Below are positions 27,019 through 36,298 of a stretch of 64,000 nt of DNA, one piece after another. The notes beneath the pieces were generated by a model that ran no database searches, was not told the origin of the DNA, and was given only the letters and a program-made list of their open reading frames with translations. This stretch comes from Sphingobacterium spiritivorum (GTDB lineage: Bacteria > Bacteroidota > Bacteroidia > Sphingobacteriales > Sphingobacteriaceae), in assembly GCF_016724845.1 (NCBI RefSeq), contig NZ_CP068082.1:4526001-4590000 (forward strand), in the 5' to 3' direction. Made by a program: the position numbers and the translations under genes. The first letter of the stretch is position 1. Every line of letters starts with the position of its first letter.

Positions 27019-27603
27019 ATGAGAAATCTGACGCTTTTGGTGACTATCGCCTTTCTTTTAGCCTGTAAAGGTGCGGATAAAGGAAATTCAGATACAAAAG
27101 AGTATCTCAGTCACGAAGATATGCCTAATGCAGCAACAGTTTATGAGACTATTGTAACTACAAATGTTACGGATAATACAGTACTTCTTACTTTTTTGCA
27201 GGAAAAGTTAAAGAAAGCAGGTTTCCGTTTTGAAGAGGCAAAGGATCGGGGAGGTTGGTCTTACAACAATTGCGAGGACAATAAAATCATCGCTGTGGAA
27301 GGAAAAGGCATCCGTTCCTATTTTTCAAGAAGTTACAAGCCGGAGAGTGGTACAAAAGACATCTATCCTGATTTTTACACCCTTGTATATGAATTTCCAA
27401 CGAAAGATATTGCGCAAAAAAACTATGAAATTATTTACAAAGCCTTATACTCCGGAGGAGCATTCTGTAATGGCAAAGCTCCGGAAAAACTGGTTATCAA
27501 CGGAAACGAAATATATCATTTGTCCACACGCGCTGAAATGTTCAGAACCTACACAGAACGATACGGAGACCTTATCCAGAACTTTGGAAAAGAAGTAAAA
27601 TAA
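27019..27603 (+). CDS. Lipoprotein of unknown function
   Basis: A 194-aa lipoprotein (MRNLTLLVTIAFLLACKG; lipobox LLAC). The mature chain contains two Cys (NNCEDN and FCNGK) and a DIAQKNYEIIYKALYSGGAF stretch, looking like a small alpha/beta ferredoxin-like domain. No family recognised. It lies nine bases after the propeller gene and ends the cluster. Confidence 0.5.
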   Translation: MRNLTLLVTIAFLLACKGADKGNSDTKEYLSHEDMPNAATVYETIVTTNVTDNTVLLTFLQEKLKKAGFRFEEAKDRGGWSYNNCEDNKIIAVEGKGIRSYFSRSYKPESGTKDIYPDFYTLVYEFPTKDIAQKNYEIIYKALYSGGAFCNGKAPEKLVINGNEIYHLSTRAEMFRTYTERYGDLIQNFGKEVK

Positions 27604-27855
27604 GCTAAGAAAGATAAAAAATAAGTTAAAGACGTAATTTACAGTTTAGTCATAGTGGCTTTCAGTAGTTTTCTATGGCACATAAAGCTTACCTAAAAGA
27701 TATCTATAGCGATGCTTAACGATTTTGCAGTCGGGAGTCCGATAATTTAGTAAAGAGTTCTTTTTTATAATACCTCAACAGTATGTTAATTCATTTGCAT
27801 TGTGAATAAGCTATACTTAATAAAAAATTAAAAATAGATTAACCATAGGGTTTTA

Positions 27856-27882
27856 TTGTTTAGCTAACTTTGGTTAACTTTG
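27856..27882 (+). promoter_or_regulatory. Promoter of the nuclease/TonB operon with tandem -7 elements
   Basis: Two TAACTTTG copies, at 27865-27872 and 27875-27882, each match the Bacteroidota -7 consensus TAnnTTTG. A TTG at 27856-27858 is 16 bases before the second copy, a slightly short but plausible -33 element. The nuclease start is 96 bases further on. Nothing else of note lies in the 375-base gap 27604-27978. Confidence 0.5.
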
Positions 27883-27978
27883 GAAATCTATCATTCAATA
27901 ATGAAAAGTTTTAAGATCCTCAGGGATCGACCGAATGATTATTTTCTATAAGTTTTTAATATTATTAATCTAATTAAG

Positions 27979-29556
27979 TTGATGAGAAAGAACTGGCTTT
28001 ATTTGCTGGGATGCGCAGTTTTAATGTTTTCTTCCTGTCGCAAGGAAACTGATCTAAATTCAAAAGGTACCTCAAATCAGGTATATTTTTCAAGTAAAAT
28101 TGCGGGTTTGCCGCAAACAAGAGCCCAGGGGACACAATGGGGCGCTAACGATGCCATCGGTATCTTTATGTTTCAGAACGGTGTGCCGCTTAGTGGTACA
28201 TCTGTCGTTAATAATGGGTTTAACAAACCTTACAGTACCAATGGTAATGGAAATTTTTCGCCATTAGATGCACAGTCTTCTCTGGAATTCCCTACAGGCA
28301 GTAAAGTGAGTTTTGTTGCCTATTACCCTTACCAAAGCAACAACACACTTACTCCGACACTGAATATTACCAATCAGGAAAATCAGCCACTACTTGATTT
28401 TATGATTGCCCGTAATACAACAGGTCTTAGTGCCGGTCAGGGTCCCGTATCCTTAACTTTCGAAAGACAAATGACGAAAGTTGAACTCAAGCTTAAAGGA
28501 ACAGATCTAAGTGGTCTGAAGGCGAATTTTACCGCTCTTTCTTCAACTGCTGTTGCAGATCTTTCTTCAGGTCAGTTAACTCCGGATAATACTCCAAAAG
28601 ATATTCCTGCAAAAGTATATCTGAATGCTTCTAATGAGACTATTGTAGAGTGGACTATATTCCCCGGAGTACTTACTGTACAAAACAAGATTGTCTTCAC
28701 TAAAGCTGATGGAAAAACATTTACCTGGACGATAGGTGCCGGAACAACTTTTGCCAAAGGACATCGCTATCAGTATGATATCACACTGGGACAGGATGGA
28801 GGGGTAACACCTCAACCCACAGCATCTTATATGGAACTTCCGGTCATAGCTGAGCAGACCAATATCAAGTATAATCTCAAAATGTCTACTACGACCAGAA
28901 GAAATTACTCCATGTTATACGATACACAGTATAAAGTAGCGTATTGGGTGGCTTATCCATTAAGTAATGATTATCTGGGAAGTCAGGACCGTACCGATAA
29001 ATGGGCATATGATCCTGCATTTTTATCGAATTTGCAAGCCAATCTGGAAAGCGGATATCCTAATAATGCCAGCCTGCAGATTGACAGAGGGCATCAGCTA
29101 CCAAGCGGTGACCGGACTTATAACCGTGCTGAAAATGAGTCCACCTTCTACTACACTAATATGACGCCGCAAAACAGAAGCCTTAATCAGGGGGTCTGGG
29201 CTAATCTTGAAAATAAAATCCGTACCTGGACTACTCAGGCCGGAGTAGATACGATGTACGTAGTGACCGGAGCCATGGTGACTACTGCAACAGATAAAGT
29301 CGTGGAATATGTACAGGATAATTCGGGTAAACAGGTAGCCAAGCCTAAATATTATTACAAAGTATTAGCCATGAAACAAGGCTCCAATTATTATACCATA
29401 GGATTCCGGATGAACAATGTTTCGCCTTCCAATACCGATTATATGAATTATACGGTAACCGTAGAATCACTGGAAAAGGAAACCGGATTTACCTTCTTCC
29501 CTGCATTGAGCAAGGAAGCCAAATCGACCATTAATACACAGATATGGCGCAAATAG
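27979..29556 (+). CDS. Surface DNA/RNA non-specific endonuclease with fimbrillin-like N-terminus
   Basis: A 525-aa lipoprotein (VLMFSSC lipobox). Residues about 30-270 form a fimbrillin/Mfa-like double beta-sandwich (NQVYFSSKIAGLPQTRAQG, WGANDAIGIFMFQNG, KVSFVAYYPYQSN, KVELKLKGTDLSG). The C-terminal 240 residues are a betabetaalpha-metal NUC-family nuclease: Asp369-Arg-Gly-His372 (DRGHQLPSGDRTYN), then FYYTNMTPQNRSLNQGVWANLENKI, where His372 would be the general base and Asn of NxxxN the metal ligand. Such nucleases cleave DNA and RNA without sequence preference. As a lipid-anchored protein it would act at the cell surface or in the periplasm. It heads a six-gene same-strand run. Confidence 0.88.
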   Translation: MMRKNWLYLLGCAVLMFSSCRKETDLNSKGTSNQVYFSSKIAGLPQTRAQGTQWGANDAIGIFMFQNGVPLSGTSVVNNGFNKPYSTNGNGNFSPLDAQSSLEFPTGSKVSFVAYYPYQSNNTLTPTLNITNQENQPLLDFMIARNTTGLSAGQGPVSLTFERQMTKVELKLKGTDLSGLKANFTALSSTAVADLSSGQLTPDNTPKDIPAKVYLNASNETIVEWTIFPGVLTVQNKIVFTKADGKTFTWTIGAGTTFAKGHRYQYDITLGQDGGVTPQPTASYMELPVIAEQTNIKYNLKMSTTTRRNYSMLYDTQYKVAYWVAYPLSNDYLGSQDRTDKWAYDPAFLSNLQANLESGYPNNASLQIDRGHQLPSGDRTYNRAENESTFYYTNMTPQNRSLNQGVWANLENKIRTWTTQAGVDTMYVVTGAMVTTATDKVVEYVQDNSGKQVAKPKYYYKVLAMKQGSNYYTIGFRMNNVSPSNTDYMNYTVTVESLEKETGFTFFPALSKEAKSTINTQIWRK

Positions 29557-29601
29557 TTATTAGTCAATAAAATATAAAAACCATTTATTCTTTAACAAAA
29601 C

Positions 29602-31017
29602 ATGAAAAAGAATCAATTTCTAGGTGCTGCTTTAGCACTGATTGTTCTCGGACATTCGTGCAAGAACGATGACTACCGCGATTTAGGAAACAAAGACAAT
29701 TCGCAGGTACAATTTACTTCTGCTATTGCAGGAAGTGTAGGTACACGTGTCACAGGTAACGCCTGGGATGGAAATGATGCTATCGGTGTATTTATGAAGC
29801 AAGGTAACGGATTGGCAAATCCTTTAGCTGCAAATAAAAAATACACAACAGGTGGCAACGGTAATTTCTCTGCACAGGGGACAGAGATTATTAACTATCC
29901 GGAGACAGGATCGGTTGATTTTATTGCCTATTATCCGTACAGTGCAAACCTTTCAGGAACAACATTGCCGGTTACAGTAGCTAATCAGGCTACACCTGCC
30001 GCGATCGATGTATTGTATTCCAACAATGCTACAGGACTGACCAAATCCAGTGGAACAGCTAATCTTAATTTTAGTCACAAACTGGCTAAAGTAGAACTGA
30101 CTGTTAAACCTGGTACCGGTGTGACAGATGTCAACGGTCTTCAGGTGGCGTACAATAATGTGAATACAACAGCATCTTTGGATCTGGCTACAGGTACATT
30201 GAGCGGAGCTGCTGCTGCACAGAATGTATCGGCTAAAACTACAGCACAGACTGGTTCGCAATTAGTAGAAGCTATCCTACTTCCTGGAGATTTCTCTTCA
30301 AAAGAAGTCGTATTTACACTGGCATCCGGTACATTTAAATGGACTATGCCTGCAAGTACAACATTCGAAGGTGGTAAGAAATATACATATGATATCGTTT
30401 TACAGACAACTACTACAGGTAATCAGGTGGCAGTAACCGGTGCCGGAACAATCACAGACTGGACAACTGTACCGGGAGGATCTGTAAATGTAGGTGTTGA
30501 TGGTACTACTCCGACAAATCCGGGTACAGGTACTGAACAGACATTGTTCTTAGAGACTTTTGGTGCAACCAAAGTTACTTCAAATACTAAAATAGCTTCA
30601 TTTACGGATTGGGATAACAAAACTTTAGTATTCTCAGATGCTTTTGCAACAGCGGATATTCGCGGTACAGGAGCTACAGGAAGTAATAATGTTTGGTTTC
30701 CTGCAGCAAGTGCAACAGTGACAGGTGCTTCTTTGAAGATTGATGGAGTAAATACAACAGGATTTACGAAGTTGAAATTATCATTCAATCTTGTTGCAAA
30801 TAACCCTATCAATTTGAATGTTATGACTGTAAAATATAATGGCGTAACTTATGCTGTTCCAAGTCAGGATGTTACAGATCGTAATGTTGTTTATCCGGTT
30901 ACGATAGATTTAGGTACTGCTACACCTGGCGCTACTGGTACTTTAGAGTTCAGTACAGGTGCTACAAATACTGCTGGTTTACGTTTGGATGATGTCAAAC
31001 TTGTAGGCACAAAATAA
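29602..31017 (+). CDS. Fimbrillin-like surface lipoprotein with C-terminal sandwich domain
   Basis: A 471-aa lipoprotein (ALIVLGHSC). Residues about 25-290 repeat the fimbrillin-like domain of the preceding nuclease almost motif for motif (QVQFTSAIAGSVGTRVTG, WDGNDAIGVFMKQGNG, SVDFIAYYPYSAN, KVELTVKPGTGV). Instead of a nuclease it carries a C-terminal ~155-residue beta domain (LFLETFGATKV, ADIRGTG, VWFPAAS, AGLRLDDVKLVG), which is homologous to the C-terminus of the DUF5689 protein at 33858. A ligand-binding or scaffold role at the surface is likely; no catalytic residues are seen. Confidence 0.8.
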   Translation: MKKNQFLGAALALIVLGHSCKNDDYRDLGNKDNSQVQFTSAIAGSVGTRVTGNAWDGNDAIGVFMKQGNGLANPLAANKKYTTGGNGNFSAQGTEIINYPETGSVDFIAYYPYSANLSGTTLPVTVANQATPAAIDVLYSNNATGLTKSSGTANLNFSHKLAKVELTVKPGTGVTDVNGLQVAYNNVNTTASLDLATGTLSGAAAAQNVSAKTTAQTGSQLVEAILLPGDFSSKEVVFTLASGTFKWTMPASTTFEGGKKYTYDIVLQTTTTGNQVAVTGAGTITDWTTVPGGSVNVGVDGTTPTNPGTGTEQTLFLETFGATKVTSNTKIASFTDWDNKTLVFSDAFATADIRGTGATGSNNVWFPAASATVTGASLKIDGVNTTGFTKLKLSFNLVANNPINLNVMTVKYNGVTYAVPSQDVTDRNVVYPVTIDLGTATPGATGTLEFSTGATNTAGLRLDDVKLVGTK

Positions 31018-31045
31018 TATTTAATACCAATCATTAACACTATAA

Positions 31046-31086
31046 ACAAGGGGAGGAGAAGATCTTCCTCTTGTCTATTTTTTTTA
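31046..31086 (+). terminator. Hairpin with T tract between fimbrillin-like and TonB receptor genes
   Basis: ACAAGGGGAGGA (31046-31057) pairs with TCTTCCTCTTGT (31063-31074) through 12 pairs including two G-U, with a 5-base loop. A run of T follows to 31086. It lies inside the gene run, so it could act as a partial terminator lowering receptor expression relative to the first two lipoproteins. Confidence 0.6.
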
Positions 31087-31100
31087 CTTAAAACAATACT

Positions 31101-33851
31101 ATGCGTAATACGTTATACGTGTTATTTTTTCTTCTGGGATGTTTTCAGCTTGGTTATGCGCAGGAAAAGGCACAATTAAGAGGAACTCTTGTAGATGAAA
31201 AAAATAAAACGCCATTAGTGGGAGTCGTTGTTTCGCTGGAACAAAACAAACAAAGTGCGACAACCAATACTGACGGAGCGTTTATATTTGTGAATTTGGA
31301 AGCCGGAGAAGACCAGCTGGTCATTAACTCGGCAGGCATAAGACCTTACAGAATGTCAGTTTCTCTAACAGCTGGCGAAAACAAAACATTACCTGCAATA
31401 ACATTGGTACAGGAAAATCAGATCGATATACAGACTATTCTGGGCGTCATCGATGATGATGTACTGAATGATGATGGTGATATCCACGGTCAGGATATCC
31501 GTTCATCTGTTATCCTTTCAAATGACCTCTATCTGAACAAAGTCGGATTCAAATTATCTCCTTTTCGATTTAGAGTAAGAGGATATGACAACTTTTTTGA
31601 ACAGACTTATGTTAATGGCGTACTGGCCAATGACCAATACCGCCGTGTCTTTAACTTTGCTTCTATCGGTGCACTGAACGATATGACACGCAACGGTGAC
31701 GTGGTCAATTACAATAACAGCGGAAATTTTACTTTCGGAGCCATCGGTGGTGCCGAAAATATCAATATGCGTGCTAGTTCCTATGCAAAAGGAGGCAAAA
31801 TAACAGGTTCATATACCAACCGAAACTACTATGCACGTGGTATGTTTAGTTATTCAACAGGATTGATGGATAACGGATGGGCTTTTACAGGTGCAATAGG
31901 TGGCCGTTATGCTGATAAAGGATTTATCGAGGGAACTTCCTACAACAACGTTTCGTATGCTTTTTCAGCAGAAAAACAATGGGTTGACGGAGCACATTCC
32001 CTTTCATTTGTCACTTACGGATCTCCGGTAGTACGTGGACAGCAGGGCGCTTCTTTCCAGGAAGCCTACGATTTGTTAGATAACAATATGTACAATCCCA
32101 ACTGGGGTTATCAGGATGGAAAGGTCCGTAATTCGCGTATGGTAACGGCTTACGATCCTACAGCTGTGCTTTCACATATCTGGAAAATAGACGAAAAGAC
32201 CACATTGACTTCAGGTGGTTTACTGCACTATGGGCGTTATGCAAGCTCAGCACTGAACTGGTACAATGCCATAGATCCGAGACCGGACTATTACCGTTAT
32301 CTGCCTTCTTACTTTGCAATGGATCCGGCAAATACAGATCAGTTTACCTACAATTATTACCGTGATCTGTGGACATCCAACAATACCGATGTAACACAGG
32401 TCAACTGGGATGAAATGTACAGACAGAATATGGATCCGGAAAACAGACGTAAATATAACGGAGCGGCCTTGTATATGGTAGAGAAGCGTCATTCGGATCT
32501 TCTGGAAGGAACAATCAGTTCGACATTCAACAAACTGTATGATAACAATATGCGCCTGACTGCAGGCGTGGAAGCACGTAAAACAAGATCATATCAGTAC
32601 AAGACTGTTGAAGATCTGCTGGGCGCAGATTATGTACTGGATAAAGATAAATTTGCAGAACGTGATAATCCCGGAAATGATGATGTAAAACAAAATGATT
32701 TACTCTTCCCGGATCGTAAAGCATATGTAGATGATATCTTCGGATATGATTTTGATATCGATGTACAATCTGTCAATGCATGGGTAATGAATCAGTATCA
32801 GACCTCGAGTATTGATTTTCATTATGGAACAAAACTAACTTATACCGATTTTCAACGTAACGGTAATATGAAGAATGGCCGCTTCCCGAATAGCTCTTAT
32901 GGTAAAGGTGCGAAATACCATTTCTTCGATTATACATTGAAAGGTGGCCTGACCTACAAGATCAACGGTCGTCATTATTTATCCGCAAATACGAGCTACA
33001 GTACAGAAGCACCTATTCCGGACAGGGCTTATGTGATGCCGAGAGTGACCGATCAGGTCGTCAAAGGGCTGACAAGCAGTAAGATTTTTGCAGCTGATAT
33101 TAATTATATTTTCTCCATGCCACGCTTGTCCGGACGTCTGTCTGTCTTCCAGACAAACTTCTACGATCAGTTGGAGCGAATGGCTTACTACCATGATTCA
33201 GAGCGTACATTTGTATTTCACAATCTGACAGGGGTAGACCGTGTACATCGCGGAGTGGAAGCTGCCGCTACCTACCGCCTGGATGACAACTGGAGTTTTG
33301 ATTTCATCGGAACAATGGGCGAATACTACTATAGCAATAATCCGTTGGGGATTATGAATTCGGAAAACGGTAAATTGGTAGATATTGAAGAAAAAGTGTA
33401 TATGAAGGATCTCTATGTATCCGGTACTCCGCAATTTGCAGGTGTACTTGCAGCACGATACTTCTACAAATATTGGTTCTTCGAAGTAAGTGCAAATGCC
33501 GTAGGCCGTAATTATCTTTCGGCATCAGCTATGCGCAGACTGGCTTCAAACTATGTCAATATCAATCCATATGATGAAGACAGTTTCAATGCATACAAAA
33601 CACTTACCAGTCAGGAACGCCTGGATGATGTTGTCACAATGGATGCCTCCATCGGAAAGATGTTTTACCTCAAAAACCGCAGAGCATTGAATTTCAATTT
33701 TTCTGTTATAAATTTATTAAACAATAAAAATATCCGTACGGGTGGTTACGAACAGGGACGATTAGATACAACATATCCTAACCGTTTTGCTTCCCGTTAT
33801 TTCTATATGCAGGGGATGAATATCTTCTTAAACGTAAGTTATAGATTTTAA
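31101..33851 (+). CDS. TonB-dependent receptor of the nuclease locus
   Basis: A 916-aa outer-membrane receptor with signal peptide MRNTLYVLFFLLGCFQLGYAQ. About 24-100 is a carboxypeptidase-regulatory-like domain (QLRGTLVDEKNKTPLVGVVV), then a plug with FRVRGYDNFFEQTYVNGVL and IGALNDMTRNGDVVNYNNSG, then the barrel, ending FLNVSYRF. The plug lacks the long TonB-box region of SusC, and no SusD gene follows; instead a DUF5689 lipoprotein starts six bases later. Its likely substrate, by neighbours, is an oligonucleotide or nucleotide, which is an inference. Confidence 0.87.
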   Translation: MRNTLYVLFFLLGCFQLGYAQEKAQLRGTLVDEKNKTPLVGVVVSLEQNKQSATTNTDGAFIFVNLEAGEDQLVINSAGIRPYRMSVSLTAGENKTLPAITLVQENQIDIQTILGVIDDDVLNDDGDIHGQDIRSSVILSNDLYLNKVGFKLSPFRFRVRGYDNFFEQTYVNGVLANDQYRRVFNFASIGALNDMTRNGDVVNYNNSGNFTFGAIGGAENINMRASSYAKGGKITGSYTNRNYYARGMFSYSTGLMDNGWAFTGAIGGRYADKGFIEGTSYNNVSYAFSAEKQWVDGAHSLSFVTYGSPVVRGQQGASFQEAYDLLDNNMYNPNWGYQDGKVRNSRMVTAYDPTAVLSHIWKIDEKTTLTSGGLLHYGRYASSALNWYNAIDPRPDYYRYLPSYFAMDPANTDQFTYNYYRDLWTSNNTDVTQVNWDEMYRQNMDPENRRKYNGAALYMVEKRHSDLLEGTISSTFNKLYDNNMRLTAGVEARKTRSYQYKTVEDLLGADYVLDKDKFAERDNPGNDDVKQNDLLFPDRKAYVDDIFGYDFDIDVQSVNAWVMNQYQTSSIDFHYGTKLTYTDFQRNGNMKNGRFPNSSYGKGAKYHFFDYTLKGGLTYKINGRHYLSANTSYSTEAPIPDRAYVMPRVTDQVVKGLTSSKIFAADINYIFSMPRLSGRLSVFQTNFYDQLERMAYYHDSERTFVFHNLTGVDRVHRGVEAAATYRLDDNWSFDFIGTMGEYYYSNNPLGIMNSENGKLVDIEEKVYMKDLYVSGTPQFAGVLAARYFYKYWFFEVSANAVGRNYLSASAMRRLASNYVNINPYDEDSFNAYKTLTSQERLDDVVTMDASIGKMFYLKNRRALNFNFSVINLLNNKNIRTGGYEQGRLDTTYPNRFASRYFYMQGMNIFLNVSYRF

Positions 33852-33857
33852 TACGCT

Positions 33858-35219
33858 ATGAATATGAATACATTTAAATATTTATTTATTGCGGTATGTA
33901 CACTTTTGTTAAACGTATCGTGTGAAAGAGATTATATGGCTCCGCCGCTTAATGAGCCTAAATATGAAGGCGCACTGGACAACATTTCTATTCTCCAGCT
34001 CAAGCAACGCTATGCCAGCATCACATCACCACAGCTTATTGCTGAAGAACTGATCATCAAAGGGATTGTTACAGGCAATGATGAATCCGGTAACATCTAC
34101 AAACAGATTTATGTTCAGGATGCTTCAGGAGCGATCAACATAGGTATCGATCAAAACTCTATTTATGCAAGCTATCAGGTAGGGCAGGAAGTATTTATCC
34201 ACCTCAAAGATCTGTATATGGTCAAGTATGGCGGTGAATTGCAGATTGGTATGGGGACTACAAATGCCAATCGTATCAGCTGGGAAATGTTTAAAGCTAA
34301 AGCTTTTTCAAATTCATGGCCCAATGTTGCCAACGCCACTCCAAAAGTAGTTGAGCTCAATGCGTTGACAGATAATATGGTACATCAGCTGGTAGAAATC
34401 AAAGATGTAACATTTGTTAACGGGGGAAAGAAAGCCTTCACCACTGGTGATGCGACTACTAACGAGCAGATCAAAACAGCGTCAGGAAATGTGCTTGATG
34501 TAAGATCAAGTAACTTCTCAGATTTTGCCAAAGATATCTTACCTACCGGAAAAGGAACGGTAGTCGGTATTCTGGGACGTTTTAACGGAGGATGGCAGTT
34601 GTTTCTGCGGACCAAAGCGGATGTCAAAAATTTTGATGGTAAAGCTCCTGAACCGGAACAGCCGCAGGCAGGAACATTCTTCAAAGAGACATTCGGAACA
34701 GGTACTTATCCTTCCGGCAACAGACCTAAAATCAATGATTTTACTGATTTTGATATGAAATCTCCTGTCAAGTATACAGATGATTCGGGAGCTGCTGATA
34801 TCCGTAGCGTATCCGGAGACAATGGAGCGCATATCTGGCTTCCGGCAAACAGAGATGCGAATATCAAAGTGACTGGAATCAATACTTTAAATAAAGGTGA
34901 TGTAACGTTGAGCTTCCAGCTGGCAGCCAATTTATTTGATGCAGGTACTTCAGCTAATGTTAACAATATTCAGTTGAAAGTGAACGGAACTGCTATAACG
35001 CTTCCTAGTCAGGTATTATCTAATGCTGCCGGAGATAACGGTAAGTTCTATACGGTGTCTATTCCTAATATCGCTAAAGCAGAAACGGTAATCTTAGAGT
35101 TTATATCTCCTGCAGACGCTAATAAAGTAGGTTTCCGTTTTGATAATATTCAGTTGGTGGGCGGAGCTTCTACAGGAGGAGGTTCGAATGGTCCGATTAT
35201 CGTGACACCATCTAAATAA
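33858..35219 (+). CDS. DUF5689 surface lipoprotein
   Basis: A 453-aa lipoprotein (LLLNVSC). Residues about 45-255 match DUF5689, an OB-fold-like domain (ELIIKGIVTGNDESGNIYKQ, IYVQDASGAINIGID, VGQEVFIHLKDLYMVKYGGELQIGMG). The C-terminal part (about 275-440) is the same beta domain as in the 29602 gene (FFKETFGTGTY, ADIRSVSG, IWLPANR, VGFRFDNIQLVGG). OB-like domains are typical nucleic-acid binders, so a substrate-capture role beside the receptor, equivalent to SusD, is proposed. It starts 6 bases after the receptor. Confidence 0.82.
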   Translation: MNMNTFKYLFIAVCTLLLNVSCERDYMAPPLNEPKYEGALDNISILQLKQRYASITSPQLIAEELIIKGIVTGNDESGNIYKQIYVQDASGAINIGIDQNSIYASYQVGQEVFIHLKDLYMVKYGGELQIGMGTTNANRISWEMFKAKAFSNSWPNVANATPKVVELNALTDNMVHQLVEIKDVTFVNGGKKAFTTGDATTNEQIKTASGNVLDVRSSNFSDFAKDILPTGKGTVVGILGRFNGGWQLFLRTKADVKNFDGKAPEPEQPQAGTFFKETFGTGTYPSGNRPKINDFTDFDMKSPVKYTDDSGAADIRSVSGDNGAHIWLPANRDANIKVTGINTLNKGDVTLSFQLAANLFDAGTSANVNNIQLKVNGTAITLPSQVLSNAAGDNGKFYTVSIPNIAKAETVILEFISPADANKVGFRFDNIQLVGGASTGGGSNGPIIVTPSK

Positions 35220-35230
35220 GATATTGCAGC

Positions 35231-36277
35231 ATGATGAAAAAAACATATTTCTGGTCGCTTTGCATCTTATTTATTTTTGTTGTGCAGACCCATATTTCGG
35301 TCGCACAACAAAAGAAATATCAGGTGTACGCAGCAGCCTTTTATAATCTGGAAAATTTATTTGACACAGAAAAAGACACCCTTATCAATGATGAGGAGTT
35401 TACAGCTGAAGGAGGCAATCGCTGGACAGCAGAGAAATACAGAAGAAAACAGCTCAATATGGCAAAGGTCATATCACGACTGGGTAAAAAGTATTGTCCT
35501 GCAGGCCCTGCATTTGTAGGACTTTGTGAGCTTGAAAATCGTAAAGTGCTGGAAGATCTTACCCAACAGCCATCACTGGTATCTCTGGGATACGGGATTG
35601 TACATTATGATTCACCGGACAGACGCGGTGTAGATGTCGCTTTGCTCTATAATCCGAGTCTGTTCAAAGTAAAAGATTCAAAAGTCTTTGCTTATAAAGT
35701 CGATCATTTGCCGGAATACAGAACCCGGGATATTCTACTCGTCACAGGCGAACTGGCAGGAGAGGAAATGCATGTTCTGGTGAATCACTGGCCTTCACGC
35801 TATGGTGGTAAATCTTCCGAACTACGGGAGCATGCGGCCTCCATCGTACGTTCTGTGGTAGATTCCTTGTATGCACAGGATTCCCTTGCTAAAGTCGTGA
35901 TTATGGGCGATTTGAATGATGACCCGGTTGATAAGAGCGTGCGTATTGTATTGAATGCAAAAAAAACACAGCAGGAAGTCGCAAAAGGCGGACTTTTCAA
36001 CACCATGTGGCAGCACTACGACCGTGGTGTAGGCTCGCTGGGTTATCAGGGTAAATGGAATCTCTTTGACCAGATTATTATATCCGAACCATTACTTGGG
36101 GAAGATCGTTCAACCTTGAAATTCTGGAAATCGGAGATCTATAATCCCGAATTTCTGATTACGCAGGAAGGCAGATACAAAGGCTATCCCTTTCGTACAT
36201 TTTCCGGAAATGTATTTCAGAACGGATATTCGGATCACTTTCCAACCTTGATTTATCTGGTAAAAGATTTGAATTAA
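35231..36277 (+). CDS. Exported endonuclease/exonuclease/phosphatase-fold enzyme
   Basis: A 348-aa exported protein of the EEP superfamily with a signal sequence ending about VAQQ. Motifs of the fold are all present: FYNLENLFDTEKD (metal Asn/Glu region), FVGLCELENRKVLEDL (catalytic Glu), RRGVDVALLYNP, VLVNHWPSRYGGKSSELRE, VVIMGDLNDDPVDKS (Asp-x-Asn) and the terminal GYSDHFPTLIYL with the Asp-His pair. EEP enzymes hydrolyse phosphodiester bonds in DNA, RNA or small phosphoesters with Mg. Eleven bases follow the DUF5689 gene, so it is in the same operon, and it would finish what the first nuclease begins. Confidence 0.87.
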   Translation: MMKKTYFWSLCILFIFVVQTHISVAQQKKYQVYAAAFYNLENLFDTEKDTLINDEEFTAEGGNRWTAEKYRRKQLNMAKVISRLGKKYCPAGPAFVGLCELENRKVLEDLTQQPSLVSLGYGIVHYDSPDRRGVDVALLYNPSLFKVKDSKVFAYKVDHLPEYRTRDILLVTGELAGEEMHVLVNHWPSRYGGKSSELREHAASIVRSVVDSLYAQDSLAKVVIMGDLNDDPVDKSVRIVLNAKKTQQEVAKGGLFNTMWQHYDRGVGSLGYQGKWNLFDQIIISEPLLGEDRSTLKFWKSEIYNPEFLITQEGRYKGYPFRTFSGNVFQNGYSDHFPTLIYLVKDLN

Positions 36278-36298
36278 ATCTTTAGTTTTGAAAGATCT

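Noticed and set aside
31101-35219. A SusC/SusD polysaccharide-utilisation pair
   Set aside because: The gene after the receptor is a DUF5689 protein, not SusD, and no glycoside hydrolase or SusR/HTCS regulator is nearby.
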